Shown: positions 46,254-55,074, numbered from the stretch's first letter. The stretch is DNA of 64,000 bases from Flavobacteriales bacterium UBA4466 (GCA_905182335.1 CAJJBE010000002.1:535501-599500), one strand, 5' to 3'. Notes: generated by a model not told the origin, from the letters alone. Translations and numbers: made by a program.

Positions 46254-46306
46254 GTACAACAAAATCTAAACTGCATTAAAACGCAGTTTAGCTGAAACGT
46301 TGTGCC
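46252..46306 (+). repeat. attC-like site 2
   Basis: It starts AAGTACAAC (46252-46260), the exact reverse complement of the core GTTGTACTT at 44968. It has a 9-bp stem CTAAACTGC / GCAGTTTAG (46266-46274 and 46283-46291) and ends with core GTTGTGCC (46299-46306). Length 55 bp. Confidence 0.82.
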
Positions 46307-46329
46307 TCATTAAAATTACTTGACAAAGT

Positions 46330-49300
46330 ATGAAAGAAATTGAATGTCTGATAAAAAACACTATTAACATTGATGACAAGTTATTCTATGTTGTAAAGGA
46401 AAAATTAGGAACCGAAGAACATTTTGTACCCATAAATCAAATTGAATTATTTCAAGGGTTTGATTACAAAACAAAATACACTTTTTACAAGGAATTTAAC
46501 CCAAACCATAATAAAACATATTTATCCATCATTCACCCTAAATACACATTAGGTTCTACTCACAATTTTGAAATCACAAATCAAATAATTAATAACGAGA
46601 TACGCTACTTCGAACTCAAAAGTGATTATTTAAAGCCTCTAACAGTAAGAGCATTTGACTGGCAAAATGAAACTAACATTATCAAATGTAAAGTTGTCGG
46701 TTATAAAAGAGGTGTTCCTAAATTGAGGAATGTAGACACTTCAAGTAAATTATGGGAAATTGATGAAACCTATTTATTTCAAATACATCAATTCAGTTCA
46801 TTTGAAAACCGCCTTGGAAACAAAATTGAGAGTGTTATTCTAAAAACTAAAGAGGGCGAAGAAATTGAAATTAAAGCTGGTTTTTGGCATAATAAAGAAT
46901 TATGGACATTTGACGATATAAGCTGTAAAGTTGTTGGAATTCAGTCTAATGGATTGCCAAAATTAATAATCAATGATAAACGCCATCCTTTGTATAAGGT
47001 TGGAGATAAAGGTGAATTTAAAATAGAAAGTTTTTCAAATAAAACATTAAGGAATGGCTCATCAACAAAAGTAATTAATTTAACAGATTCTGAAAATTTA
47101 GAATATGAAGTTATAGCATTTCCTAATCAAGAATCTAAACTACAAATAGGTAGTGTTATTAAATGTGAAATTATTGATATTTCGTATAGAGTTCATCTAA
47201 AACAAGTAGAGATAGACGACCCTTTTTATTTTTTATTTGAAGAAATTATTGATGACAATAATCTTAAAAGAAAATATTTTGACCCATATCTTAATGATGA
47301 AAACATCAAATTAAATGGCCAATATTCATCTAGAAGCGGCTTTTGGGTTTTTACTTATTGTAATTACTTATTACCAAAACTTAAAAATCAATATACTAGC
47401 ACTCAAAATTTAAATGAAGTTGTAAAAATAATTGAACTACATACAAAATTTGAAACTTGGATTATTAGTAAGGGGATTTTACAAGCAATTAACAGCCAAG
47501 AAGAAAGGAAACAAATAAAAAATAGCACTCTTCAAATTATTGAAAACAACACATCTGAATTATCAGCAATTAGTGCAATTATTAATTTCAAAACGGAAGA
47601 TATTTTCTCTCCGCAGATAGAGACTTTTAGCTTTGCTAAAACTTATTACTTTCTCTATTATAATGGATTAAATAATATTGATGAATTTGATTTTTTAAAC
47701 TTAATATCTTTACTGAATCAACTAGAAATTAATCCGAAAGATTATTATTATCTGAAACGAATGCTACAATGTATTCATAAGGAAAAATTCCAGTATAATA
47801 AATCTCATATAGATGAATATTTTATTACCTCAGATGCTTTAACAAAAGCAGATAAAAAAAATATTTCGAAATATTTAAATTGGCTTTACATTGAAATTAG
47901 ACTAAATGAATTTTTAGATTTCAATGAAGATAAAAATATTATGATTGCTCAGTTTTATAGATTAAATTCATTATTTGCTCATAAAACGGACTTAAAACAC
48001 AAACTATTATTTAATGCTTTCTTTATTTGCTCTAATCCAGAGAATAAATTTGAATTGCCAATAATTATAAAAAACAAAACCCTAGAAATAGATTTTAGTA
48101 AACTACAAGAAAACCCCAATAAAATAGAATCTTCAAGACTAAATAATGAAATTAATCAAGCAATAATTGATGAAAAACATTATCAAGGTTATAAACTAAA
48201 AATTGACAATATTAATGGCTTCTTACCAACTCAAAACATCACAGACACCAGTCTCAAACATTATACAAACCAAAGGATTCAATGGGTAACAAATGTTCAA
48301 ACTACCATATATAGTTTTGAGTTTAACTTTTTAATCGCAAAACAAATCGATACTAATAATGAAAATTATTATTCCGAAAACATATTACTCAATAATCCAC
48401 CAAAAATTGGAGAAGTAATCTTTGGAAAAGTAAAAAGTATTGTTGGTTATGGTGTTTTTGTGACTACCAATTATGGAGATGGTTTGCTTCATAGAAGTCA
48501 AATTTCAAAGGATTATTTGTCCGAAGAATCTTTGAACCTTATGTTTTCATCTGGTGATAAAATCCCTATAAAAGTGCTTGAGACAGTAAAGGGTAAATTA
48601 AATTTCAGCCTTCTAGAGTTAATTGGAACGGAGTATGAAAAACAATATTATAATTTAATTCAGGTTTACGAACCTTTTTTAATTGATTCAAAAAATAATG
48701 ATTTAGAATCAAATTTAGACTTCAAGCTAGAATTAGAAAAAGGGTATATTTTTGAGCAGTATGCAATTTTACAAGGTAACATAGAGGAAAAGATTAAATA
48801 CTTAAGATTTGCCAAAGCATTTTTCTCAAACACAAAAAATGCTAGATCCTATTTGCTAAATATATACATAGAGTATTTTAATAGTTTAGATAAATTAGAT
48901 AATCTACTAATCAACTATTCTTTTTTAAAGTATAACATTTTTAGAGAAGAAGTTTTAAAAATAAAAGAAAAAGTTCAACCTAAAACACTTGAAAATTTCC
49001 CTGAATCAAAAAATCTACTTTTCTTCATTGAAATACTCAATTTATTTAACAGCCAAGATGAAGAAGATTTAGATGCCTTATTTAGTTTGACAAAAACTCC
49101 TATCGAAGAAAATGACTTCTTGCTTAAAACAGTAGCAAAAAATGCGCTTGCAAACAATTTAATAATTTCTGAAATTGACAAAAGCAATACATCAGAATTA
49201 GATTCTTTTACATATAAAAATTTGAGAAGGATTAGAGAGTATATTTCTCAAGGAGTCCTTTCTGTAGAAGAAAAAATTGAAGATAAACTTGAAAAAGAAC

Positions 49301-49962
49301 TGAAAGAAAAAAGAATGTATTGGAAAAATATTATTTCCCAAGACGAAGGTGAAAAACTAGAACTTAAAGCTACATTCATCACTCCAATCCCTAATAATGA
49401 GAAAGATAGTATAATTCAGTTTCTAACTGAAAAAATTAAAAACACTACTGATACTGTAAAAATTACTAAATTTAACCTCAGTATCTCTAAAATAAAAGAA
49501 GAATCCGAAAATGTCGCAGGTATTGAGAAAACAATTATTCACAGTGCATTAAAAACCATCGCTGCTTTTACAAATACAAAAGGAGGGAATTTAATACTTG
49601 GTGTAAAAGATGATATGAAAATTTTCGGCTTAGAACAAGATTATAATTCATTTAAAAAAGAACAAACACGTGATGAATTTGCCAAGTATTTTGACAGCAA
49701 AATCAAAGATTATTTTGGCGATAGTTTTTCTTCAACACTTCTTGAAAAAGAGTTTTTGAAATTTCCTGAAGGCGATATTCTTATAATAAAAGTACTTCCG
49801 AGTTTGGAAGAAGTCTTCTTACTAAAAGATGAAAAAGGAAATAAAGATGAAAGTATTTATGTCAGAAATTTGGCATCTAGCGACAAATTAAAAGGGGTTG
49901 AGTTATCAAAATTTATTAAAAGAAAATACCAAAAACAATTCATTGCTCCTGATATAAAATAA
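46330..49962 (+). CDS. 1210-residue protein with S1 and Schlafen AlbA_2 domains (cassette 3)
   Basis: The first ~690 residues are unrecognised and lysine/asparagine-rich, with two repeated beta units near 100-150 and 185-230 (IIKCKVVGYKRGVPKLRN and ISCKVVGIQSNGLPKLII). An S1 RNA-binding domain lies at about 690-770 (GEVIFGKVKSIVGYGVFVTT...GLLHRSQIS). A helical spacer follows, then an AlbA_2/Schlafen domain at about 1000-1195 (EGEKLELKATF, FTNTKGGNLILGVKDD, DESIYVRN). AlbA_2 domains occur in Schlafen-like nucleases and defence proteins; S1 suggests RNA as target. No transmembrane part. It is the only gene in an unusually large cassette of about 3.9 kb. Confidence 0.8.
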   Translation: MKEIECLIKNTINIDDKLFYVVKEKLGTEEHFVPINQIELFQGFDYKTKYTFYKEFNPNHNKTYLSIIHPKYTLGSTHNFEITNQIINNEIRYFELKSDYLKPLTVRAFDWQNETNIIKCKVVGYKRGVPKLRNVDTSSKLWEIDETYLFQIHQFSSFENRLGNKIESVILKTKEGEEIEIKAGFWHNKELWTFDDISCKVVGIQSNGLPKLIINDKRHPLYKVGDKGEFKIESFSNKTLRNGSSTKVINLTDSENLEYEVIAFPNQESKLQIGSVIKCEIIDISYRVHLKQVEIDDPFYFLFEEIIDDNNLKRKYFDPYLNDENIKLNGQYSSRSGFWVFTYCNYLLPKLKNQYTSTQNLNEVVKIIELHTKFETWIISKGILQAINSQEERKQIKNSTLQIIENNTSELSAISAIINFKTEDIFSPQIETFSFAKTYYFLYYNGLNNIDEFDFLNLISLLNQLEINPKDYYYLKRMLQCIHKEKFQYNKSHIDEYFITSDALTKADKKNISKYLNWLYIEIRLNEFLDFNEDKNIMIAQFYRLNSLFAHKTDLKHKLLFNAFFICSNPENKFELPIIIKNKTLEIDFSKLQENPNKIESSRLNNEINQAIIDEKHYQGYKLKIDNINGFLPTQNITDTSLKHYTNQRIQWVTNVQTTIYSFEFNFLIAKQIDTNNENYYSENILLNNPPKIGEVIFGKVKSIVGYGVFVTTNYGDGLLHRSQISKDYLSEESLNLMFSSGDKIPIKVLETVKGKLNFSLLELIGTEYEKQYYNLIQVYEPFLIDSKNNDLESNLDFKLELEKGYIFEQYAILQGNIEEKIKYLRFAKAFFSNTKNARSYLLNIYIEYFNSLDKLDNLLINYSFLKYNIFREEVLKIKEKVQPKTLENFPESKNLLFFIEILNLFNSQDEEDLDALFSLTKTPIEENDFLLKTVAKNALANNLIISEIDKSNTSELDSFTYKNLRRIREYISQGVLSVEEKIEDKLEKELKEKRMYWKNIISQDEGEKLELKATFITPIPNNEKDSIIQFLTEKIKNTTDTVKITKFNLSISKIKEESENVAGIEKTIIHSALKTIAAFTNTKGGNLILGVKDDMKIFGLEQDYNSFKKEQTRDEFAKYFDSKIKDYFGDSFSSTLLEKEFLKFPEGDILIIKVLPSLEEVFLLKDEKGNKDESIYVRNLASSDKLKGVELSKFIKRKYQKQFIAPDIK

Positions 49963-49965
49963 CAA

Positions 49966-50162
49966 GGCACAACAATGGCTAAAAAACATAGGGGTTTTGG
50001 TGATAAATTGGAAGTTCAGAACTTTGATTGAATACCGCCAAACCAAAATTTTGATAACGAAAAAAGAAAATTAATTATAAAAATATTTGGCTTGGCTAAG
50101 TACTAAATTGAAAGGGCAGCATTTCAAACTCCCCTACGATTTCTTAGCCTAGCGTTACCTGC
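49966..50162 (+). repeat. attC-like site 3 (long)
   Basis: It starts GGCACAAC (49966-49973), the exact reverse complement of core GTTGTGCC at 46299. The left arm GGCTAAAAAACATAGGGG (49977-49994) pairs imperfectly with CCCCTACGATTTCTTAGCC (50131-50149), with about 136 bases between them. It ends with core GTTACCTGC (50154-50162). At 197 bp it is longer than usual. The left arm is nearly the same as in site 4. Confidence 0.75.
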
Positions 50163-50295
50163 AAGCTAAAAAAAATCCAACCGCACAGTCAAGCACATTT
50201 CATTTTTTTCGTGCCTCAAAAAATAAAAAGAACTTGCCTTTTTCCAACGCTCACTCAGAACAAAAATCAAAATTAAATAGGAATTTAAAAAAAAT

Positions 50296-50331
50296 GTCCG
50301 TAAATTTGTCCGTGTACGTAAAAACGTCCGT
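50296..50331 (+). promoter_or_regulatory. GTCCGT repeats before the methyltransferase
   Basis: GTCCGT occurs at 50296, 50308 and 50326, with GTACGT at 50314, in the 45 bp before the methyltransferase ATG. Restriction-modification operons are often autoregulated by the methyltransferase N-terminus, so these are candidate operator sites. The rest of 50163-50295 has no gene; it holds CCAACGCT, a motif that recurs at 53743-53828. Confidence 0.45.
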
Positions 50332-50339
50332 GAATAATT

Positions 50340-52547
50340 ATGGCAACAATTAATTTTTATTTAGACAAACCTGACAAAAAAGGGTTTGCACCAATTCATC
50401 TTAGAATAAACTGCAACGGAAGTCAAGTTAAGGTTTCCACAGGACAGAAAATAGAACCAAAAAAATTTAATAAACCCAAACAGAAAGCAACTGGATTGAG
50501 TCTGGAATCTAACGAAATAAACCATTATTTGGATTTCCTAAGAGAAAGAGCAGATGAACTTTTGCATCATTCCAATAAAAAAACCTTTGTCCAAGACGAA
50601 GTTAAAAGCGTATTGAACGAACACATAGAAAACTACAAAGAAAGTAACAATGTAAATATTGTCAAAGAACAGGTTGCACTTTATGGAAAACCATTCACTT
50701 TTGTAGATTTATTTGCTGGAGCTGGTGGTTTTAGTGAAGGTTTTTTGCAAGCTGAACACAACAATAAATTCTTCGATTTCGTTGTTGCCAACGATATCAA
50801 CGAGAATTGCGAATTAACTCACGTTGTTCGTTATAATCATCAATTAGGTTTGGATGCTGAATTTCTAAAACAGGATATTACCGAACCTGACTTTTTAGAC
50901 AATTTATTAGAAAAAATAGATGGACGTAAAATTGACGTTGTTTGTGGCGGACCACCTTGTCAAAGTTTCAGTCTTGCAGGAAAACGAAAAAAATTCGATA
51001 AAAAAGACGACCTTTTTTCTCACTACTTAGAAGTCATTAAGGTTTTACAACCTAAATACTTTGTGATGGAAAATGTAAAAGGCATTTTGACGAAAGAAGG
51101 TGGGAAAATAAAAGAATTGATTATTAAAGAAATCAACTCTATTGTTGACACAAAAGAAATTCCATTACTAAATACATTCATCAAAAAAATACGCAAAGAA
51201 TCAAATTCTTTCCTTTTCGATAGTATTGTAAAACGAGTTGAACTTGAAAAACTACTTGAAAAAGATAAAGAAACTGGAAAAGCTGATTTCATTAGTTTTG
51301 TTGAGAATAGATTTAAAAAACTGACACCAAAAATCGCAGATTACAAAACCAGTAAAACGGATGAAAATATCAATACAATTCGTCACGGTTTTAACCTTTT
51401 GGCACGAACAAAAGAATGGGAGAAATTAAAACGCGACATTATCAAAGAAAAGGATTTTTGTAATATTGATAGTGATGACTTTGCAAATTCCTTTACAGAT
51501 TTTCTAACAGAAATAGGCTCTGAAAATGTTATCTCAAAAATTGAAAATTCTTTTAAAGCCTTAAAAGTTCCAACAGATTATAAAAAGGATTGTGAGGATA
51601 TTGTAACTGCATTAAAAATCTACACTACATCCTTTGATGAATCTATTGAGGTTTTAAAATCTCATTGTAATAAATCGCAGAAAAAGGAATTAGAAACTAT
51701 TCTTGAAAGCATAAGACTATATAAAATAGAACAACCATTTGTTGCTAACGCTTCAAATTATGGTGTTCCTCAGAACAGAGAAAGAGTCCTTTTTATTGGT
51801 TGTCGCAAAGACCAAAAATATATTTCAGAAATCCCTGCAACGGTTTCAGAAGAAGAAAAAGTAACCATTTTTGAAGCTTTATACGATTTAGATTTTATTG
51901 GTAATAACCAAGAAGCACATCGATATGAAGAAATTGATATTTCTGCTCAATACAACGGAACTGCAAAGAAAATGGCTAAACTTCTCAAAAAAAGAAAAAT
52001 TGACGGAAAGCCTATTTCCAAAGGCGGAAAATCATTTGCAGAATGGTCAAAAAAAGGTAGATTAATCGAACGATTTAAGCCTCAAACAAAACCATTTTAC
52101 GTCAAGAATACTGAAGGTTTGGAGAATGGAGAGAAATATTTTGACATCTTAAATAATCACAAAACAAGTAATCAAAACGAAACCGTTATTGAAAGACTTG
52201 GAGTGATTTTAAAAAATGGTAACTATAGAAAATCACAACCAGAACTTGAGAAATTAAATCTTTCTACAAACAAGAGAAATTACAATGTTTTAAAACCAGA
52301 CGAGCAAAGCTCTACAATAATGACTATTGCAGATGATTACATTCATTACAATTCGCCAAGGTCTTTAACAGTTAGAGAAATGGCACGTTTACAGTCCTTT
52401 GACGACTCTTTTGTATTTCAAGGAAAACGCTCAACAGGCGGAAATAATAGAAAAACAGAAGTGCCACAATACACTTTAGTTGGAAATGCTGTTCCGCCTC
52501 TATTGGCTAGAGCAGTCGCAAGTGAAATTTTAAAACATATCAAGTGA
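50340..52547 (+). CDS. C5-cytosine DNA methyltransferase with N-terminal integrase-type arm domain (cassette 4)
   Basis: A 735-residue protein. Residues 1-~105 (MATINFYLDKPDKKG, APIHLRINCNGSQVKVSTGQ, then NEINHYLDFLRERADELL) look like the arm DNA-binding domain of Bacteroidota tyrosine integrases. The C5-methyltransferase follows: motif I FVDLFAGAGGFSEGF (about 120), catalytic GGPPCQSFS (Cys about 206), motif VI ENVKG (about 244), motif VIII QNRERVLFIG (about 478), motif IX RSLTVREMARLQSF (about 674) and motif X GNAVPP (about 715). About 230 helical residues are inserted between motifs VI and VIII. It overlaps the endonuclease gene by 4 bp. The arm domain may bind the GTCCGT repeats; that is inference. 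Confidence 0.93.
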   Translation: MATINFYLDKPDKKGFAPIHLRINCNGSQVKVSTGQKIEPKKFNKPKQKATGLSLESNEINHYLDFLRERADELLHHSNKKTFVQDEVKSVLNEHIENYKESNNVNIVKEQVALYGKPFTFVDLFAGAGGFSEGFLQAEHNNKFFDFVVANDINENCELTHVVRYNHQLGLDAEFLKQDITEPDFLDNLLEKIDGRKIDVVCGGPPCQSFSLAGKRKKFDKKDDLFSHYLEVIKVLQPKYFVMENVKGILTKEGGKIKELIIKEINSIVDTKEIPLLNTFIKKIRKESNSFLFDSIVKRVELEKLLEKDKETGKADFISFVENRFKKLTPKIADYKTSKTDENINTIRHGFNLLARTKEWEKLKRDIIKEKDFCNIDSDDFANSFTDFLTEIGSENVISKIENSFKALKVPTDYKKDCEDIVTALKIYTTSFDESIEVLKSHCNKSQKKELETILESIRLYKIEQPFVANASNYGVPQNRERVLFIGCRKDQKYISEIPATVSEEEKVTIFEALYDLDFIGNNQEAHRYEEIDISAQYNGTAKKMAKLLKKRKIDGKPISKGGKSFAEWSKKGRLIERFKPQTKPFYVKNTEGLENGEKYFDILNNHKTSNQNETVIERLGVILKNGNYRKSQPELEKLNLSTNKRNYNVLKPDEQSSTIMTIADDYIHYNSPRSLTVREMARLQSFDDSFVFQGKRSTGGNNRKTEVPQYTLVGNAVPPLLARAVASEILKHIK

Positions 52548-53737
52548 GAAAGCTTACAGACGCAGAACAAGAAAAGATAAAATTACTAACTAAAAACCAA
52601 GTTTCTCTTACTTTAATTGAACCAACTGAAAACGGATTAAAAAAATCCATAATGGATGCAACTGGTTCTGTTCGTAGTTATTTGAAAAGTGAAAATATTC
52701 ACGATTACGAATTACAAAAACAAGGTACAGAAAGTAAAGTAATGATTACAGCAGTTATTCATACTGGTTTTAAGATAATAAAATCACAAGCATCTTTATA
52801 TCGTCCTTCAACTAAAAAAGGAGACCCTCGAATTTGGTTTTACAGCTTAACCAAAATTGCAGACCCAAACGACATTATTGCAATTACATATTTTGATAAT
52901 CAATTTCAAGTTTTCAACCTGACAAAATTAGACATCAGAGAATTAATTAATTCTTCAATTCTAAATCCATTTCAAGAATTAATTAATGCAATTAACACGA
53001 CTGAAAACGAAGTTGCATTTGAACTTTTGGGAATGCTAAGAAAAATAGCAAATGCTGGCCCAATTCCTTCAATGGTTGACGCTGACACTTCTGTTGGTAG
53101 AACACTTGAAACCGCACTTGGAATCAATATCAATTCATCAAAAGAGCCAGATTATAAAGGAATTGAATTAAAATCCTTTAGGAAAAAGAAAAATTCTAGT
53201 AGACAAAATAGAAAAAACCTATTTGCTCAAGTTCCTAATTGGAAACTAAGTAAATTTAAAAGTTCAACAGAAATATTAGACAATTTTGGTTACAATCGAG
53301 GAGATGATTTTAAGTTATATTGTACGGTTTCTGCAATTACTAGGAACTCACAAGGTTTGAATTTGAGAATCGATAACGACATTAAGCAAGTAATTGAAAA
53401 CTCTGATAAACCAGAAGTCGGAGATTTTGTAGTCTGGACATTGGACAAACTGCACAATCGCTTAAAATCTAAGCATAAAGAAACGTTTTGGGTTGAAGCT
53501 GAAAGCACAAGGATAAATGGACTTGAACACTTTCAATATAAATTCGTGGAACACACTAGAAAACCAATTACATCACAATTTGATTTGTTAATTGAACAAG
53601 GAATAATTACTCTTGACCATTTGATAAAAAGAACAGCTACTGGAAGCGGAAAAGAAAAAGGTCCTTTCTTTAAAATTGAATCTAAAGGAATTGAGTTGTT
53701 GTTTCCGCCTAGTGAAAGTTACAATTTAATGGCATAG
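52544..53737 (+). CDS. MvaI/BcnI-family restriction endonuclease (cassette 4)
   Basis: A 397-residue protein that starts with GTG overlapping the methyltransferase TGA. The catalytic region TSVGRTLETALGI (about 182) followed by EPDYKGIELKSFRKK (about 201) fits the MvaI/BcnI family, which uses a Glu in the first segment and Asp-x-n-Glu-x-Lys in the second. Known members cut CCWGG or CCSGG. Those sites carry C5 or N4 methylation, consistent with the partner methylase, but the target of this pair is not known. The N-terminal ~170 residues are not recognised. Confidence 0.85.
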   Translation: MRKLTDAEQEKIKLLTKNQVSLTLIEPTENGLKKSIMDATGSVRSYLKSENIHDYELQKQGTESKVMITAVIHTGFKIIKSQASLYRPSTKKGDPRIWFYSLTKIADPNDIIAITYFDNQFQVFNLTKLDIRELINSSILNPFQELINAINTTENEVAFELLGMLRKIANAGPIPSMVDADTSVGRTLETALGININSSKEPDYKGIELKSFRKKKNSSRQNRKNLFAQVPNWKLSKFKSSTEILDNFGYNRGDDFKLYCTVSAITRNSQGLNLRIDNDIKQVIENSDKPEVGDFVVWTLDKLHNRLKSKHKETFWVEAESTRINGLEHFQYKFVEHTRKPITSQFDLLIEQGIITLDHLIKRTATGSGKEKGPFFKIESKGIELLFPPSESYNLMA

Positions 53738-53742
53738 CGGAA

Positions 53743-53828
53743 TTGCCAACGCTTAAAGCCATACACATTTCCAGTCGCGCCATCCACGCTGCACCAAAAC
53801 TGTAAAAGAGTATATCTTTGCCAACGCT
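53743..53828 (+). repeat. Two TTGCCAACGCT direct repeats after the endonuclease gene
   Basis: TTGCCAACGCT occurs at 53743-53753 and 53818-53828; CCAACGCT also occurs in 50240-50280. They resemble the inverse-core part of Bacteroidota attC sites and may be eroded sites from lost cassettes. Confidence 0.35.
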
Positions 53829-53853
53829 AGCAAGTTTGCGAAAAAAAGCCAGC

Positions 53854-53942
53854 CAGGTAACAATGTATAAAAAACATAGGGCGTTTGTGCAAAACCGAAA
53901 GGTCTTTGAGTATTAATAAAGTCCGCTAAATATAAAATTTGG
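53854..53942 (+). repeat. attC-like site 4, truncated
   Basis: It starts CAGGTAAC (53854-53861), the exact reverse complement of GTTACCTG at 50154. The left arm AATGTATAAAAAACATAGGG is nearly the same as the arm of site 3. The right arm and core are missing; the IS6-type end begins at 53943. Confidence 0.72.
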
Positions 53943-53996
53943 GGTTCTGTCGCATTAACTTCATTAAAGATAATAAATTTAATTTTTAATACATTG

Positions 53997-54496
53997 TTAA
54001 GCAACTAACGAACAGAATGTTTTGAACGAAGTAGAACAAGGATTAATGATTTGATCCTTTTTAATTATGCTTACTACTTCTATTCCTGAGAGGGTTCGCT
54101 GTGCTGATTCAAACTCCTTGAATCCTGTCATTATTCTTATTCGCCTTTTTATTCTCCGGTGGTCTTGTTCTATGATATTATTCAAGTACTTGACCTTTCG
54201 TATCTTTATTTTCTTTGAGCTTAAACTTCTTTTGTTCACTGTCAAAATTGCTGAACTATTAGCCCCACTTTTGTCTATGTTTATCACTCGAGGCTTGCCA
54301 TTATTACCTATAGCTTTGTTGAAAAACTTCTGTGCTGACATCTTCTGTCTCCGCCTAGTTAACAAGAAATCTACTGTATTTCCATACTTATCTACTGCTC
54401 GGTATAAATACATATCTCTGCCTTTTACCTTGATATATGTTTCATCCATTCGCCAACTATCACAAACCTGCTTTTTTCGCTTATGCATATTCTTCT
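53997..54496 (-). pseudogene. IS6-family transposase, N-terminally truncated
   Basis: The DDE catalytic core is present: SWRMDETYIKVKGRDMYLYR, YRAVDKYGNTVDFLLT, INIDKSGAN and LNNIIEQDHRRIKRR. The N-terminal ~60 residues with the HTH are missing. The open frame starts at an ATG at 54509 inside the MITE end, so the first four residues come from the MITE. The enzyme is unlikely to bind its ends. Confidence 0.85.
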
Positions 54497-54647
54497 GGTT
54501 CTGTCGCATTAACTAAAAAATCACTATTTGAAGCCTAATTCATACAAAACGAAAAATCATAAACCGTTGAATTAATGTGAGTTAACTTTTTGAACATTCA
54601 AGGAATTTGATGAAAAATGGTCGAAAAATAATTAATGCGACAGAACC
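54497..54647. mobile_element. 151-bp MITE with IS6-type ends, copy B
   Basis: It begins GGTTCTGTCGCATTAA and ends TTAATGCGACAGAACC (perfect at the outer 16 bp). Same length as copy A (14625-14775), inverted relative to it. It sits within the IS6 element and replaces the first part of its transposase gene. Confidence 0.87.
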
Positions 54648-54701
54648 AGCATCATTATTTTAGTTAAATTAGATGCGACAGAACCATTTAGACATCAAAT
54701 A

Positions 54702-55007
54702 ATGATTGTATTTTATATATACCTGCTAATTGGTCTTTCTTGGTTTTTGATTATCTCCATGTATAATTGGCGGGAATTTCATGGACTAAAATTCTTGGTT
54801 GGAATTATTGCTTATCCGCTATTGTTCCCTTTCTTTTTTTTCTTGCAACTCAAAAAAGTGTCAGTTTTTAAAAAGACGCTAAAGGGGTTTAATACTTTTA
54901 AATTTTTGCTCTTCAATGATTACGGAACTGAATCAAGTACTTTTGTATCTAAACAAGAAAGTAATCATGATTTTAGCAAATTTGATGATGACTTGCCACC
55001 ATTTTAA
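54702..55007 (+). CDS. Small membrane protein, unknown
   Basis: 101 residues with two hydrophobic helices (about 4-22 and 31-50) and a polar tail (SKFDDDLPPF). Start ATG at 54702, 16 bp after the IS right end. No family recognised. It may belong to a further cassette or to unrelated DNA; no attC site follows it. Confidence 0.55.
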   Translation: MIVFYIYLLIGLSWFLIISMYNWREFHGLKFLVGIIAYPLLFPFFFFLQLKKVSVFKKTLKGFNTFKFLLFNDYGTESSTFVSKQESNHDFSKFDDDLPPF

Positions 55008-55056
55008 ATGAAACCTAATTCTTTTAAAATTGAAATCTATAGTACTTGTTTTTATT

Positions 55057-55074
55057 TGCAACCATTTTGTTGCA
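55057..55074. terminator. TGCAAC/GTTGCA hairpin
   Basis: A 6-bp stem with a 6-base loop lies 50 bp past the small membrane protein gene. There is no T-tract after it, so the role is uncertain. The rest of 55075-55259 has no convincing gene. Confidence 0.25.

Larger units (their letters stand above)
53943..54685 (-). mobile_element. IS6-family insertion sequence, damaged
   Basis: The left end is GGTTCTGTCGCATTAA at 53943 and the right end ATGCGACAGAACC at 54673-54685. Between them are the C-terminal two thirds of an IS6-type transposase, then the MITE copy at 54497-54647, then 25 bp up to the right inverted repeat. IS6 elements are about 800 bp and make 8-bp target duplications; none is visible here (AAATTTGG versus ATTTAGAC). 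Confidence 0.8.
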
